DNA from: Burkholderiales bacterium RIFCSPHIGHO2_12_FULL_63_20
GTDB taxonomy: Bacteria > Pseudomonadota > Gammaproteobacteria > Burkholderiales > Burkholderiaceae_C
Direction of reading: 5' to 3'
Assembly: GCA_001770775.1 (NCBI GenBank)
Contig: MESA01000007.1
Coordinates: 67,271 to 117,220, forward strand
DNA length: 49,950 nucleotides
Positions 1 through 9,716 of this stretch are shown here, piece after piece. The notes under the pieces were generated by a model, which worked only from the letters and a program-made list of their open reading frames with translations, was not told the DNA's origin and made no database searches. Position 1 is the first letter of the stretch. Each line of letters opens with the position of its first letter. A program made the translations under genes and the position numbers.

Positions 1-1105
1 CAAACAACACCGACACGGCGATCGGCGTGTTGAAATCTTCGTCCATGGCCGCCTTGAAGCGGGCCGCTTGCGGCTGTGACCAGTCGATCTCCACCGCCAG
101 GGCCGCGTCCAGGTCAGCCGCATCCAGGGCGGTGTACAGCCGGCGCAGGCCCGTGCGCGCATCATCGAGGCCCGCATCGCTGAAGTTGAACGGGCTGCGG
201 TAGTGCACCCGCAACATGAAGAAACGGACGGTTTCGCCGTCGTAATCCTTCAACACGTCACGGATGGTGAAGAAATTGCCCAGCGACTTGGACATCTTCT
301 CGTTGTCGACGTTCAAGAAACCGTTGTGCAACCAGTAGTTGACGAACGGCTTGCCAGACGCGCCTTCGCTCTGCGCGATCTCGTTTTCGTGATGCGGGAA
401 CTGCAGATCCAGCCCCCCGCCGTGGATGTCGAAATGCTCACCCAACAGCGCGCAGCTCATGGCGGAGCACTCGATGTGCCAACCCGGGCGGCCTGCGCCA
501 AACGGCGAGGCGTACTTGGCGTCGTCCGGCTCCTCCGGCTTGGCAGCTTTCCACAAAACGAAATCGAGCGGGTCCAGCTTGCCATCATCCACCGCCACGC
601 GCTCACCGGCACGCAACTGGTCGAGCGACTTGCCCGAGAGCTTGCCGTAGCCATCAAACTTGCGCACGGCGTAGTTCACGTCGCCATTGACAGCCCGGTA
701 GGCCAGTCCCTTGTCTTCGAGTTTGCCAATCAGGTCGAGCATCTGGCCGACGTATTCAGTGGCGCGGGGCTCGTGCGTCGGTGGCTCAATCCCCAAGGCA
801 GCGATGTCTTCGTGCATCGCGCTCGTCATCTCGTCGGTCAGCGCGCGGATGGTGATGCCCCGTTCCACCGCGCGACGGATGATCTTGTCATCGATGTCGG
901 TGATGTTGCGCACATAGGTGACCTGGTAACCCGACACCTTCAGCCAGCGCTGCACCACGTCGAACGACATCATCATGCGGGCGTGGCCGACATGGCAGAA
1001 GTCGTAAATGGTCATGCCGCAGACGTACATGCGGACCTGCCCGGGCGTCAGGGGCACAAAAGACTCGATCTGACGCGACAGGCTGTTAAAAAGACGCAAA
1101 CTCAT
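1..1105 (-). CDS. cysS: Cysteinyl-tRNA synthetase (C-terminus cut by window edge)
   Basis: Class I aminoacyl-tRNA synthetase that charges tRNA-Cys in the cytoplasm. Reading the minus strand from the ATG at 1103-1105 gives an uninterrupted frame to base 1, about 368 codons. The N-terminus begins [12 protein letters not shown] and carries the zinc-site cysteine and HIGH region ([17 protein letters not shown], where HVGH is the HIGH variant). Further on come [27 protein letters not shown] and the signature loop KMSKSLGN, all diagnostic of CysRS. Family members are usually near 460 residues, so roughly 90 residues lie outside the window. It is divergent from the TPR/transpeptidase operon, with about 270 bp between the two starts in which I could not fix a promoter with confidence. 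Confidence 0.97.
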   Translation of the reverse strand, partial: MSLRLFNSLSRQIESFVPLTPGQVRMYVCGMTIYDFCHVGHARMMMSFDVVQRWLKVSGYQVTYVRNITDIDDKIIRRAVERGITIRALTDEMTSAMHEDIAALGIEPPTHEPRATEYVGQMLDLIGKLEDKGLAYRAVNGDVNYAVRKFDGYGKLSGKSLDQLRAGERVAVDDGKLDPLDFVLWKAAKPEEPDDAKYASPFGAGRPGWHIECSAMSCALLGEHFDIHGGGLDLQFPHHENEIAQSEGASGKPFVNYWLHNGFLNVDNEKMSKSLGNFFTIRDVLKDYDGETVRFFMLRVHYRSPFNFSDAGLDDARTGLRRLYTALDAADLDAALAVEIDWSQPQAARFKAAMDEDFNTPIAVSVLF

Positions 1106-1374
1106 GGGAAAGATGGGATCGGGGTGCGGCGGCGAGGCCTCTGGACCGCGGGTAAAACACCAGCAGGCAGGCGAGATCTGACGCCGAAACCACTCAGATA
1201 CAATCCGGCGAGTATAGCGGGATGACCTGTGTTCAGGGGGAACCCTCCGGGGGCGGCGCGCATGGGCTGTTATTCTTGTGCTTCTGTTGCGAGCGATCTG
1301 ATGGGTCTGTCCTGCCCTGTCTGCCGCCGGCACCCCGCGCACAGTGCGCTTCACGAACACACACTGATTTGCCC

Positions 1375-2466
1375 ATGTCTCTCATGCATGCTGCTGCGTC
1401 CCGATTCGGGTTGCGTCTGACGTCCCTCGCGGCTCAATGCCTGACCGTTGCCGCCTTGTCGATGACCACGTTGAGTGTCCGCGCAGATGACATCGCCGAT
1501 GTTCAGAAGTTGCTTGCCGCTGGCAAGAACACCGAAGCCCTCCAGAAGGCAGACCAATACCTCAACGGCAAGCCCCGCGACCCGATGATGCGCTTCCTGC
1601 GCGGGATCAGTCTGTCGCAAGCTGGCCGCTCTGCCGAAGCCGTGACGGTGTTCACCAAACTGACTGAAGACTATCCAGAGTTGCCTGAGCCCTTCAACAA
1701 CCTCGCCGTGCTCTACGCCCAGCAAGGTCAGTACGACAAGGCCCGCAACGCCCTGGAAATGGCCATCCGGACCAACCCCAGTTACGCAACCGCCTACGAA
1801 AACCTGGGCGACGTGTACGCCAAGCTGGCCAGCCAGGCTTATTCCAAAGCCCTGCAAATCGACACCCGCTCGGCCGTCGCTCCCAAGTTGGCCATGGTGC
1901 GCGACCTGTTCCCCAAGGAACGCAACAGCATCGTCGCCGCCGCAGGTGGTAACGCCAATCAGCCTGCGCCAGTGGTTGCGCGCCCCGCCGTGGTGCCCCC
2001 CCCCCCAGCCGCAGTCCTCGCGCCGCCGGCACCCGTCGCAACGCCGCCCAAGCCAGCCCCAGCACCTGTGATCGCCAAGGTTGAGCCAAAACCTGAGCCC
2101 AAGGCCGAACCCAAGGTCGATGACAAAGCCGCAGAGCGCGATGTGGCTTCTGCCATTGAACGCTGGGCCTCTGCCTGGAGCCGCAAGGACATGAACGGCT
2201 ATTACGCCGCCTACACCCGCGACTTCAATGGTGGCAAAGGATCACGCAAGGATTGGGAAGCAGAGCGCCGTGCCCGCATTGTCAGCAAGCGCAGCATCGA
2301 CGTCGAGGTGTCGAACATTGATGTGGACATCAAAGGCGACAAGGCGACGGTGCGTTACCGTCAAGCTTATCGTGCTGACAGCCTGAACATCAACAGCACC
2401 AAACGCTTGGAAATGGTCCGCTCGGGCGGCAAGTGGCTGATTGCGAAGGAAAGCGCCGGTTCGTGA
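1375..2466 (+). CDS. Secreted TPR-repeat protein with C-terminal Cds6/NTF2-like domain
   Basis: Predicted periplasmic protein of 363 residues. I place the start at the ATG at 1375 because it opens on a signal peptide (residues 1 to about 37, ending near SVRADD); an in-frame ATG at 1222 would add 51 residues that do not look like protein. Residues about 38-150 form tetratricopeptide-type helical repeats (for example [20 protein letters not shown] and [19 protein letters not shown]). A proline/alanine-rich linker follows, then a C-terminal domain of about 105 residues ([20 protein letters not shown]...) resembling the Cds6-type domain found in L,D-transpeptidases. Its stop overlaps the next start by one base (TGATG), so the two are probably translationally coupled. 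Role inferred: partner or regulator of the adjacent transpeptidase. Confidence 0.85.
   Translation: MSLMHAAASRFGLRLTSLAAQCLTVAALSMTTLSVRADDIADVQKLLAAGKNTEALQKADQYLNGKPRDPMMRFLRGISLSQAGRSAEAVTVFTKLTEDYPELPEPFNNLAVLYAQQGQYDKARNALEMAIRTNPSYATAYENLGDVYAKLASQAYSKALQIDTRSAVAPKLAMVRDLFPKERNSIVAAAGGNANQPAPVVARPAVVPPPPAAVLAPPAPVATPPKPAPAPVIAKVEPKPEPKAEPKVDDKAAERDVASAIERWASAWSRKDMNGYYAAYTRDFNGGKGSRKDWEAERRARIVSKRSIDVEVSNIDVDIKGDKATVRYRQAYRADSLNINSTKRLEMVRSGGKWLIAKESAGS
1996..2006 (+). repeat. Homopolymeric run of eleven C inside the linker of the TPR protein
   Basis: Eleven consecutive C bases encode part of the Val-Pro-Pro-Pro-Pro-Ala linker between the TPR region and the C-terminal domain. It is the longest mononucleotide run I noticed in the window, and a change of one base would frameshift away the C-terminal domain. 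Confidence 0.9.
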
Positions 2467-3764
2467 TGAAGTACGTGTCCCGCCGAACACCTGTTTCGGC
2501 CTTGCTGCTGAGCCTGGCTGTGTGCCTGTGCGGCAGCGCAGCAGCTCGTGAAAAAGAACCCACACGAGCAAAAAAAGCGCCTCCGGCAGCCGCGAAAGTA
2601 GCGCCCCAGGTCAAACCGCGCCCGACTCCCACACCACGCGCCCTGCCCCGTCAATCGGCCAGTGCCGAGGCTCGCCTGCTTGAGATTTACCGACTGGTCG
2701 GCAGCGCCCAGGCCGATACGGCTATGGCCAAGGCCGAATCACTGGTACGCGATGTACCCAACTTCCAGTTGGCGCAACTGGTGTACGGCGACCTGCTGCT
2801 GGCACGCACCCACACGTTGCCCACCATGGGCAACGCCCCTGCCGCCTTGGCGGGCAAGGCGCAGGAGCGCCTCACACAACTGCGTGTCGAAGCCAACCGG
2901 CGTCTGACAGCCTTGCGTGAGCGCCCCCCTGAGGGGTCGCTGCCAGCACAGTTCATTTCCCTGCCAGCCACGACCCGGCACGCCATTGCGGTCGATGCCA
3001 GCCGTTCGCGCCTGTATCTCTTCGAGAACGGCCCCGACGGATTGCGGCTGATCGCCGACCACTACGCCTCCATCGGCAAACTGGGCCCCGAAAAGAGCTT
3101 CGAAGGCGATCAACGTACGCCGTTGGGCGTGTACTACATCACCAGTCGACTCGACGCGAGCCAGTTGACCGATTTCTATGGCGCCGGCGCCTTGCCGCTC
3201 AATTACCCCAACGAGTATGACCGGCGGCTCGGCCGCACAGGCAGTGGCATCTGGCTGCATGGTGTACCTAGCGACAGTTATGCCCGTAGCCCCGAGAGCA
3301 CCGATGGTTGTGTGGCGCTGGCCAACCCTGAGCTCCAGAGCATCCTCGACCAGGTTCAGCCTCGCACCACCCCCGTTGTGATCGCGCGCTCGTTGCAGTG
3401 GGTCACCCCGACCAAGGTCGAGCCTCAACGACGCAGCCTGCAAAACATGATCGAAGGCTGGCGGGTGGCCCGTGCCAGTGGCGACATTGGCCGTGTCATG
3501 TCCTTCTACTCTCCGCAGTTCTCCAGCGGCAACAAGGACTTCACACGTTGGCGCCAATCTGTTGAGCGTGATGTCAGCGAATTGCGTGGCAAAGCCATCG
3601 AACTCAAAGATCTGGCCATCCTGGGTTGGCAGGACAAGGGGGACATCCTCGTCGTGACCTTCGGTGAAGTCGCTGGCGGTCAACGAACTGGGTCGGTCAA
3701 ACGTCAATACTGGGGCAAAGAGGGTGGCCTCTGGAAAATCTTCTATGAAGGAGTGATCGGATGA
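2466..3764 (+). CDS. L,D-transpeptidase (YkuD family) with C-terminal Cds6-like domain
   Basis: Periplasmic peptidoglycan-modifying enzyme of 432 residues. The start is the ATG at 2466, overlapping the previous stop by one base and opening on a signal peptide ([18 protein letters not shown]). The YkuD catalytic domain spans about residues 170-305, with the His/Cys motif [12 protein letters not shown]...STDGCVAL: His265 and nucleophile Cys282. The C-terminal 110 residues ([20 protein letters not shown]...) match the fold of the preceding protein's C-terminus. The architecture is close to YafK-type proteins, which in E. coli modify Lpp-peptidoglycan linkage; whether this one crosslinks, cuts or attaches proteins cannot be told from sequence. 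It overlaps the next gene by four bases (ATGA). Confidence 0.93.
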   Translation: MKYVSRRTPVSALLLSLAVCLCGSAAAREKEPTRAKKAPPAAAKVAPQVKPRPTPTPRALPRQSASAEARLLEIYRLVGSAQADTAMAKAESLVRDVPNFQLAQLVYGDLLLARTHTLPTMGNAPAALAGKAQERLTQLRVEANRRLTALRERPPEGSLPAQFISLPATTRHAIAVDASRSRLYLFENGPDGLRLIADHYASIGKLGPEKSFEGDQRTPLGVYYITSRLDASQLTDFYGAGALPLNYPNEYDRRLGRTGSGIWLHGVPSDSYARSPESTDGCVALANPELQSILDQVQPRTTPVVIARSLQWVTPTKVEPQRRSLQNMIEGWRVARASGDIGRVMSFYSPQFSSGNKDFTRWRQSVERDVSELRGKAIELKDLAILGWQDKGDILVVTFGEVAGGQRTGSVKRQYWGKEGGLWKIFYEGVIG

Positions 3765-4315
3765 TTCGCAATGTGATCCTGGCCAGCGTCATCGGCCTTA
3801 GCGCCTTGGCGGCGCAAGCTCAGACCGTCAAGCTCAGCACCAGCCAGGGTGACATCGTCATTCAACTGGACGCGGCCAAGGCCCCCAAGACCGTGGCGAA
3901 TTTCCTGGCCTACGTGAAGGCCGGTCATTACAGCGGCACGATTTTTCACCGTGTGATCGATGGCTTCATGATCCAGGGCGGCGGCATGACGCCGGACATG
4001 CGTGAAAAACCCACCAACCCGCCGATCCCGCTGGAAAGCGCCAACGGTTTGAGCAATGTGCGCGGCACCATCGCCATGGCCCGCACCGGCGTGCCTGACT
4101 CGGCCACCGCGCAATTCTTCATCAATGTGAAGGACAATGCATTCCTGAATGCCACGGGGCCCGCCTCGCGTGACGGCTATGCCGTGTTCGGCAAGGTGAC
4201 ACAAGGCATGGATGTGGTGGACAAGATTCGCAAAGTCAGCACCACGCGCGTGGGCCCTCACGGCGACGTCCCCGCCACGCCCATCATCATCAAACAAGTC
4301 TCCATCGAGAAATAA
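3761..4315 (+). CDS. Periplasmic cyclophilin-type peptidyl-prolyl isomerase (PpiA-like)
   Basis: Cyclophilin of 184 residues that isomerises X-Pro bonds in exported proteins. Residues 1-20 form a cleaved signal peptide ([16 protein letters not shown]). The core shows [19 protein letters not shown], the active-site Arg in FHRV, and the later [15 protein letters not shown]. The start ATG overlaps the transpeptidase stop by four bases, and the next cyclophilin begins two bases after its stop. This is an exported/cytosolic cyclophilin pair in one operon. Its lack of the tryptophan of human cyclophilin A is usual for bacterial forms. Confidence 0.94.
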   Translation: MIRNVILASVIGLSALAAQAQTVKLSTSQGDIVIQLDAAKAPKTVANFLAYVKAGHYSGTIFHRVIDGFMIQGGGMTPDMREKPTNPPIPLESANGLSNVRGTIAMARTGVPDSATAQFFINVKDNAFLNATGPASRDGYAVFGKVTQGMDVVDKIRKVSTTRVGPHGDVPATPIIIKQVSIEK

Positions 4316-4317
4316 GC

Positions 4318-4818
4318 ATGACCAAGACCGTTGAACTGCAAACCACCGCTGGCACCATCCGCCTGGAACTGGACGACGCCAAGGCCCCGATCACCGTGGC
4401 CAACTTCCTTGAGTACGTGAAGGCCGGTCATTACGATGGCACGATCTTCCACCGCGTCATCAAGGGCTTCATGGTCCAGGGTGGCGGGTTCGAGCCCGGC
4501 ATGAAGCAAAAGCCGACCAAAGGCGAGATCCAGAACGAAGCCAACAACGGCCTGAAGAACGACAAGTACACCATCGCCATGGCCCGCACCAGCGCCCCGC
4601 ACTCGGCCAGCGCACAGTTCTTCATCAACGGCACGGACAACGATTTCCTGAACTTCAAGTCGGAGTCGGCGCAAGGCTGGGGCTATGCCGTGTTCGGCAA
4701 AGTGGTCGCTGGCAGCGAAGTGGTTGATGCGATCGAAAAGGTCAAAACCGGCCGCAAGGGCTTCCATGACGACGTCCCGCTCGAAGACGTGGTGATCACC
4801 AAGGCTGTCGAAGTCTGA
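4318..4818 (+). CDS. ppiB: Cytosolic cyclophilin-type peptidyl-prolyl isomerase
   Basis: Cyclophilin of 166 residues without a signal peptide, so cytoplasmic. It closely parallels the preceding protein: [20 protein letters not shown] here against [20 protein letters not shown] there, followed by [19 protein letters not shown] and [18 protein letters not shown]. Length and motifs fit PpiB. It begins two bases after the periplasmic copy ends and is followed four bases later by lpxH, so it sits mid-operon without room for its own promoter. Confidence 0.95.
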   Translation: MTKTVELQTTAGTIRLELDDAKAPITVANFLEYVKAGHYDGTIFHRVIKGFMVQGGGFEPGMKQKPTKGEIQNEANNGLKNDKYTIAMARTSAPHSASAQFFINGTDNDFLNFKSESAQGWGYAVFGKVVAGSEVVDAIEKVKTGRKGFHDDVPLEDVVITKAVEV

Positions 4819-4822
4819 TTCC

Positions 4823-5602
4823 ATGGGGAAGCCCCCCTTCCCCACGCCGGATTTTCTTGATGCACCGCCCTCGTGGCGGTGCATTGACTTCATCTCCGAC
4901 CTGCACCTGCACGAGGACCTGCCGCGGACCACCGCCGCGCTGGCTGCCTACCTACGCAGCACGCCCGCCGATGCTGTCCTGATCTTGGGCGACCTGTTCG
5001 AGGCATGGGTGGGCGACGACATGTGCCAGCAGCCGTACGAGCAAGCCTGTGTCGGCATGTTGCGTGACGTCGGTCGTCGGTGCTATCTGGGCATCATGGT
5101 CGGTAACCGCGACTTCTTGCTGGGTGCGGACATGTTGGCCGACTGTGGCGCGCATCCCTTGCTCGACCCCACGGTGCTCAGCGCCTGGGGGCAGCGGGCC
5201 CTGCTGCTGCATGGGGACGAACTCTGCCTGGCAGACACTGACTATCTGCGCTTTCGTACGCAGGTGCGCCAGCCCGCGTGGCAGTCGGCCTTCCTGTCGG
5301 CACCCCTGAGTGCCCGCCTGGACCAGGCGCGTCAGATGCGCGCGGCTAGCAAGGCCCACCAGCAGATGCAGACGCAATCGGAATGGGCTGATCTGGACGA
5401 AACAGCGGCCAGCGAATGGATGCAGGCGGCTGATGCCACCATCCTGATCCACGGTCACACTCATCGACCTCAGAGCCACCCGTTCGGTCGCGCAGGCGGC
5501 ATCCGTCACGTCCTCAGTGACTGGGATCTGGACCATGGTCATCCACGCGCGGAAGTGCTGCGCTGGCAGACCTCCGGTTTTGAGCGCATCGCGCTGGCCT
5601 GA
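4823..5602 (+). CDS. lpxH: UDP-2,3-diacylglucosamine diphosphatase
   Basis: Calcineurin-like metallophosphoesterase of 259 residues that cleaves UDP-2,3-diacylglucosamine to lipid X and UMP in lipid A synthesis, at the inner face of the cytoplasmic membrane. All metallophosphoesterase motifs are present: ISDLHLHEDLPRT (Asp26, His28), LILGDLFEAWVGDD (Asp57), MVGNRDFLLG (Asn95, Arg96), LLHGDELCLAD (His130) and IHGHTHRPQSH. No Shine-Dalgarno sequence is obvious; the start lies four bases after the ppiB stop, which suggests translational coupling. It is the last gene of the envelope operon, and a strong hairpin follows. Confidence 0.96.
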   Translation: MGKPPFPTPDFLDAPPSWRCIDFISDLHLHEDLPRTTAALAAYLRSTPADAVLILGDLFEAWVGDDMCQQPYEQACVGMLRDVGRRCYLGIMVGNRDFLLGADMLADCGAHPLLDPTVLSAWGQRALLLHGDELCLADTDYLRFRTQVRQPAWQSAFLSAPLSARLDQARQMRAASKAHQQMQTQSEWADLDETAASEWMQAADATILIHGHTHRPQSHPFGRAGGIRHVLSDWDLDHGHPRAEVLRWQTSGFERIALA

Positions 5603-5620
5603 AGCAGACGAAGCGCACAC

Positions 5621-5649
5621 ACAAAGGGCCAGCATTGCTGGCCCTTTGT
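5621..5649. terminator. Bidirectional terminator hairpin between lpxH and clpA
   Basis: A perfect 13-bp inverted repeat (arms ACAAAGGGCCAGC and its complement) around a three-base loop lies between the convergent ends of lpxH and clpA. Short A and T runs flank the GC core on both sides, so it can stop transcription in either direction. Confidence 0.85.
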
Positions 5650-5696
5650 CATGGTGCCGCGCGACCAGGGTCGGTCACGCGCGAAGCTCGCACGGG

Positions 5697-8024
5697 TCAG
5701 GCTGCTGTGGCCGGCTCCGGCTTGGTCTTGTCGCTCTTCTTGCCGGACGACTGGATATCCAGCTTGATTTCAGGCTCAGCATCGGCCTTCTCGACCACAT
5801 CCACCGTGAGACGCCCCCCATCCACAAGCTTGCCGAACAGCAACTCGTCGGCCAGTGCACGGCGGATCGTATCCTGGATGAGGCGTTGCATCGGGCGGGC
5901 GCCCATGAGCGGATCAAACCCACGCTTGGCCAAGTGACGGCGCAAGGCATCGGTGAACGTGACCTCGACCTTCTTCTCGACCAACTGACTCTCGAGTTGA
6001 AGCAGGAACTTGTCGACCACCCGCAGGATGATGTCTTCGTCAAGCGGCTTGAAGCCCACGATCGCGTCCAGACGGTTGCGGAACTCTGGCGTGAAAGTGC
6101 GCTTGATGTCGGCCATTTCGTCGCCCGATTCGCGCTGCGTGGTGAACCCAATGGTGGACTTCTGCAGGGTTTCCGCGCCGGCGTTGGTCGTCATGATGAT
6201 CAGGACATTGCGGAAGTCTGCCTTGCGACCGTTGTTGTCGGTCAGGGTGCCATGGTCCATCACCTGCAGCAGGATGTTGAACACGTCCGGGTGCGCTTTC
6301 TCGATTTCATCGAGCAAGAGCACAGCATGCGGCTTCTTGGACACCGCCTCGGTCAACAAACCGCCTTGGTCGAACCCGACGTAGCCGGGAGGAGCACCGA
6401 TCAAGCGGCTGACCGCATGGCGCTCCATGTACTCCGACATGTCGAAGCGGATCAGCTCGATGCCCAGGATGTACGCCAGTTGCTTGGCCACCTCGGTCTT
6501 GCCGACACCGGTCGGCCCGCTGAACAGGAAGGAGCCGATCGGCTTGTCGGGCTTGCCCAGGCCAGAGCGTGCCATCTTGATGGCCGAAGCCAGCGCGTCA
6601 ATGGCCACGTCCTGACCGAACACCACGCTCTTGAGATCGCGGTCCAGCGTCTTCAGCTTGGAGCGATCGTCACTCGACACGCTGGTTGAAGGCACCCGGG
6701 CGATCTTCGCCACGATGTCTTCCACCTCGGCACGGGTGATGGTCTTCTTTTGCTTGCTCTTGGGCAGGATGCGCTGGGCTGCACCGGCCTCGTCGATCAC
6801 GTCAATGGCCTTGTCCGGCAAATGACGGTCGTTGATGAACTTGGCCGACAACTCCGCTGCCGCCTGCAGGGCGTTGAGGGAGTACTTGACGCTGTGATGC
6901 TCTTCGAAGCGCGACTTCAAGCCCTTAAGGATCTCGATGGTCTGCTCAACAGAGGGCTCGGCGACTTCCACCTTCTGGAAGCGGCGCGACAAGGCTGCAT
7001 CCTTCTCGAAGATGCCGCGGTACTCGGTGAAGGTGGTCGCACCAATGCACTTCAGCTGCCCCGAGCTCAAGGCGGGCTTGAGCAGATTGCTGGCGTCGAG
7101 CGTTCCGCCCGAAGCCGCACCGGCACCAATGAGGGTGTGGATCTCGTCAATGAAGAGAACGGCCCCGGGCTGTTCTTTCAACTGCTTGATCACGGCTTTC
7201 AGCCGCTGCTCGAAATCGCCCCGGTACTTGGTGCCGGCAAGCAAGGCGCCCATGTCGAGCGCGAACACCTCGGCGTCGGCGAGCACGTCAGGCACGTCCT
7301 TCTGGGTGATGCGCCAGGCAAGACCTTCAGCGATCGCGGTCTTGCCCACACCGGCCTCACCCACCAGCAGCGGGTTGTTCTTGCGGCGACGGCACAGCAC
7401 CTGGATGACGCGCTCCACCTCGGCGTCTCGCCCAATGAGTGGGTCGATCTTGCCGTCGCGGGCCAACTGATTCAGATTCTGGGTGTATTGCTCCAGCGGA
7501 GAAGCCTTGCTTTCAGCTTCTTCGCGTTCAGCTTCACCAGCGCCCGCACCGGGCTCCGGAGTTGACCGAGAAGACTCCGGCGGGTCGGTCTTGCGGATGC
7601 CGTGCGCAATGAAGTTGACCACATCGAGACGGGTCACACCCTGCTGGTGCAAGTAGTACACAGCATGCGAGTCCTTCTCGCCGAAGATGGCCACCAGCAC
7701 ATTGGCGCCCATGACCTCCTTCTTGCCATTGCCCGAAGACTGCACGTGCATGATGGCGCGCTGAATCACCCGCTGGAAACCCAGCGTGGGCTGCGTGTCC
7801 ACCTCGTCGGTGCCTCCGACGGTGGGCGTGTTGTCGCGGACGAACTGATCCAGACTTTTACGCAGCTCATCTGTGTTTGCGGCACAAGCTTTCAACACCT
7901 CGGAAGCTGAAGGGTTGTCGATCAAGGCCAGGAGCAGATGCTCGACCGTGATGAACTCATGGCGTTGCTGACGGGCCTCAACGAAGGCCAAGTGCAGACT
8001 GACTTCCAACTCTTGCGCAATCAT
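5697..8024 (-). CDS. clpA: ATP-dependent Clp protease ATP-binding subunit ClpA
   Basis: Hsp100/AAA+ unfoldase of 775 residues that feeds substrates, including ClpS-delivered N-degron proteins, into ClpP. I place the start at 8024 ([14 protein letters not shown]), where family homology begins; a longer frame adds 34 arginine-rich residues that overlap clpS and look non-coding. The N-domain covers residues 1 to about 150. The first AAA+ module has Walker A GEAGVGKT (222-229) and Walker B LFIDEIH. The second has GPTGVGKT (503-510) and [13 protein letters not shown] ClpP-binding IGF loop (STIGFTTQ) is present near residue 612. The ATG overlaps the clpS stop by four bases. No clpP is seen in the window. 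Confidence 0.96.
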   Translation of the reverse strand: MIAQELEVSLHLAFVEARQQRHEFITVEHLLLALIDNPSASEVLKACAANTDELRKSLDQFVRDNTPTVGGTDEVDTQPTLGFQRVIQRAIMHVQSSGNGKKEVMGANVLVAIFGEKDSHAVYYLHQQGVTRLDVVNFIAHGIRKTDPPESSRSTPEPGAGAGEAEREEAESKASPLEQYTQNLNQLARDGKIDPLIGRDAEVERVIQVLCRRRKNNPLLVGEAGVGKTAIAEGLAWRITQKDVPDVLADAEVFALDMGALLAGTKYRGDFEQRLKAVIKQLKEQPGAVLFIDEIHTLIGAGAASGGTLDASNLLKPALSSGQLKCIGATTFTEYRGIFEKDAALSRRFQKVEVAEPSVEQTIEILKGLKSRFEEHHSVKYSLNALQAAAELSAKFINDRHLPDKAIDVIDEAGAAQRILPKSKQKKTITRAEVEDIVAKIARVPSTSVSSDDRSKLKTLDRDLKSVVFGQDVAIDALASAIKMARSGLGKPDKPIGSFLFSGPTGVGKTEVAKQLAYILGIELIRFDMSEYMERHAVSRLIGAPPGYVGFDQGGLLTEAVSKKPHAVLLLDEIEKAHPDVFNILLQVMDHGTLTDNNGRKADFRNVLIIMTTNAGAETLQKSTIGFTTQRESGDEMADIKRTFTPEFRNRLDAIVGFKPLDEDIILRVVDKFLLQLESQLVEKKVEVTFTDALRRHLAKRGFDPLMGARPMQRLIQDTIRRALADELLFGKLVDGGRLTVDVVEKADAEPEIKLDIQSSGKKSDKTKPEPATAA

Positions 8025-8374
8025 GCGGTCTCCATAATGCACTGCAAGGGATGCCCGGCTTCGCGGGCGGCGGCAAGAACGAGTTCGACCTTTGTGGCCG
8101 CGATGTCTTTGGTGAAGACTCCGCACACACCACGACCTTCGTGATGGATTTTTAGCATGATTTGAGTAGCCGATTCGATGTCGTGGCGAAAATGGGCCTG
8201 CAATACGTAAACAACGAACTCCATGGGCGTGAAATCGTCATTGAGCATCACCACCTGATAGAGCTTCGGGGGCTCCACCTTCTGCGCCTGCTTCTCGACA
8301 ACGGTCGTGCCCTCACCCTCTCCGCCGGACGGAGGGGGCTGCGTGGATGCACGCGGGTGTGAAGACATGATCAT
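8021..8374 (-). CDS. clpS: ATP-dependent Clp protease adaptor ClpS
   Basis: Adaptor of 117 residues that binds N-degron substrates and hands them to ClpA. The core ([20 protein letters not shown], then [16 protein letters not shown]) includes the conserved Asn-Asp-Asp and Met of the N-end residue pocket and the family's HPLQCIME ending. The first 38 residues are a flexible Ser/Pro/Gly-rich extension. Two ATGs (8374 and 8368) can start it, and neither has a strong Shine-Dalgarno sequence. The stop overlaps the clpA start by four bases, the usual clpS-clpA arrangement. Confidence 0.96.
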   Translation of the reverse strand: MIMSSHPRASTQPPPSGGEGEGTTVVEKQAQKVEPPKLYQVVMLNDDFTPMEFVVYVLQAHFRHDIESATQIMLKIHHEGRGVCGVFTKDIAATKVELVLAAAREAGHPLQCIMETA

Positions 8375-8497
8375 GAATTGATTCTACGGGAGCGCTGGAT
8401 TCCTGCTTGGTCATCTTGGGTTCACCCTGGCAGATTCAAGGTCGGTTTGTCCGCGTTTCCAAGGGATTACGAGCCCCCCCTCGTCACATTTAGAGGC

Positions 8498-8527
8498 TTG
8501 ACAGTGTTGCGTCAGCACTCGGAAAAT
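8498..8527 (+). promoter_or_regulatory. Candidate sigma-70 promoter of the cold-shock gene
   Basis: A consensus -35 TTGACA at 8498-8503 is followed after 18 bases by GAAAAT at 8522-8527, a four-of-six match to the -10 box. Transcription would start near 8534, leaving a leader of only about 23 bases with a strong AAGGGGG Shine-Dalgarno sequence. Confidence 0.5.
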
Positions 8528-8556
8528 GTGAACAAATTAACAGAAGGGGGTAAGTT

Positions 8557-8847
8557 ATGGCCACAGGGATTGTCAAATGGTTCAACGATGCCAAGGGGTT
8601 TGGCTTCATTGAACCGGATCACGGTGGAGGCGATGTGTTCGCGCACTTCTCTGCCATTCAGATGGACGGCTTTCGTACGCTGAAGCAGGGTTCGCGAGTG
8701 CAGTACGAACTGGTGGCGGGGCCCAAGGGCATGCTCGCCCACAACATCCAACAAATGGACGGCGCAGTGTCCGACACCACGCCTGGCGGACTGGATGATC
8801 TCCACTTCCGAGACCACCCCAGCTCGGTGTACAGCCTGCCCCATTGA
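8557..8847 (+). CDS. Cold-shock-domain protein with a C-terminal extension
   Basis: Small single-strand nucleic-acid-binding protein of 96 residues. Residues 1-67 are a CspA-type cold-shock domain with both RNA-binding motifs, KGFGFIEPD (RNP1) and DVFAHFSAI (RNP2), the aromatic residues of the binding face and the family start MATGIVKWFNDAKGF. Canonical Csp proteins end near residue 67-70; here about 27 extra residues follow (from roughly GAVSDTTPGG to VYSLPH), acidic and aromatic with no family I recognise. The Shine-Dalgarno sequence is strong (GAAGGGGG). It is divergent from clpS, and a terminator follows. Confidence 0.94.
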   Translation: MATGIVKWFNDAKGFGFIEPDHGGGDVFAHFSAIQMDGFRTLKQGSRVQYELVAGPKGMLAHNIQQMDGAVSDTTPGGLDDLHFRDHPSSVYSLPH

Positions 8848-8882
8848 CCGCATCGGTGTCTGTCATCCACCGCTGCTGTACG

Positions 8883-8904
8883 GCCCGCCTTAGGCGGGCT
8901 TTTT
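8883..8904 (+). terminator. Rho-independent terminator after the cold-shock gene
   Basis: A seven-base-pair GC stem (GCCCGCC / GGCGGGC) with a three-base loop is followed directly by a run of five T. It lies 36 bases after the cold-shock stop codon. Confidence 0.88.
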
Positions 8905-8971
8905 CATTTACGGGGTCGAATTGCGGTACCCTTTTCAACATTCCTACATGACAAGGTCCTGAGGCACGCAG

Positions 8972-9613
8972 ATGTTTTATGTCTACAGCCCCATCGGCCA
9001 GGTGTTTTCCGGCACCTTGGAGCAACTTCGCAAGACACAGGCCCTGACGCCGGCAGCCAAGGTGCGCGCATCCACCGCGGTGTCCACCGGCCTGGACGAA
9101 GACAGCCCAGACTACGCAGGAGCGGGCGCGCCTCCTGGCGCACAGCATGCCCTGCAAGCCTATGCATCGCCAGCCCGACAGCCCTTGACCCAGGTCGGGG
9201 ACGTGATGCAACGCCCCTCTCATGTAGTCCGTGCTGACGCCAGCGTTCGCGAGGCGTGGCAAATCTTGAAAAACCACGGCATCGGGCAGGCGCCTGTCGT
9301 CGATGCGCAAGGCACCCTGGTTGGACTGGTCACACGCGCAGAGTTGCTGCCGCCGCAGTGGCTAGCGCCGACCGTGGATGATGCCACCACGTGGCGGACC
9401 ATGCTGAGTCAGCCGGTCAGCCAGGTCATGTGGTCCCCCGTTCCCAGCGCACATGTGGACACAGATCTGCGACGGGTCGCTTCGCTGTTGCTGGAGACGG
9501 GTCTGCCGGGCCTGCCAGTGACCGAGAATGCAGGACAGGTGATTGGCTTCGTGTCCCGCTCGGACCTGCTGCGCGCCCTGGCCACCGATCCGCCCCTGGA
9601 CCTCTGGAGCTGA
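8972..9613 (+). CDS. Tandem CBS-domain protein
   Basis: Protein of 213 residues with no enzyme domain. Two CBS modules are visible, at about residues 76-127 (GDVMQRPSHVV...GIGQAPVVDAQGTLVGLVTR) and 151-202 (SQVMWSPVPSA...GLPGLPVTENAGQVIGFVSR). Paired CBS modules normally form an adenine-nucleotide-binding sensor. The first 75 residues, beginning MFYVYSPIGQVFSGTLEQLR, are a separate N-terminal region I do not recognise. It has no operon partner: the cold-shock terminator lies upstream and icd converges downstream. Function is likely ligand sensing by an unknown ligand; I cannot name a target. Confidence 0.88.
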   Translation: MFYVYSPIGQVFSGTLEQLRKTQALTPAAKVRASTAVSTGLDEDSPDYAGAGAPPGAQHALQAYASPARQPLTQVGDVMQRPSHVVRADASVREAWQILKNHGIGQAPVVDAQGTLVGLVTRAELLPPQWLAPTVDDATTWRTMLSQPVSQVMWSPVPSAHVDTDLRRVASLLLETGLPGLPVTENAGQVIGFVSRSDLLRALATDPPLDLWS

Positions 9614-9638
9614 CGGCACCTGCCGTACAACGGCATGC

Positions 9639-9674
9639 AAAAAGCCCCTGACACGCGCTTGCGCATCAGGGGCT
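9639..9674 (-). terminator. Terminator of icd
   Basis: A nine-base-pair stem (AGCCCCTGA at 9643-9651 with its complement at 9666-9674) reads on the minus strand into a U-run, seen as AAAAA at 9639-9643 on the plus strand. It sits between the convergent CBS gene and icd and mainly serves icd. Confidence 0.8.
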
Positions 9675-9716
9675 CGAGTCGGTAAGAGGGACTGCGTCTG
9701 CCTGCAGTCCCATCGA

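Noticed and set aside
8025..8126. A longer ClpA start at 8126
   Set aside because: The extra 34 residues are arginine-rich, lie inside clpS, and ClpA homology begins exactly at [10 protein letters not shown].
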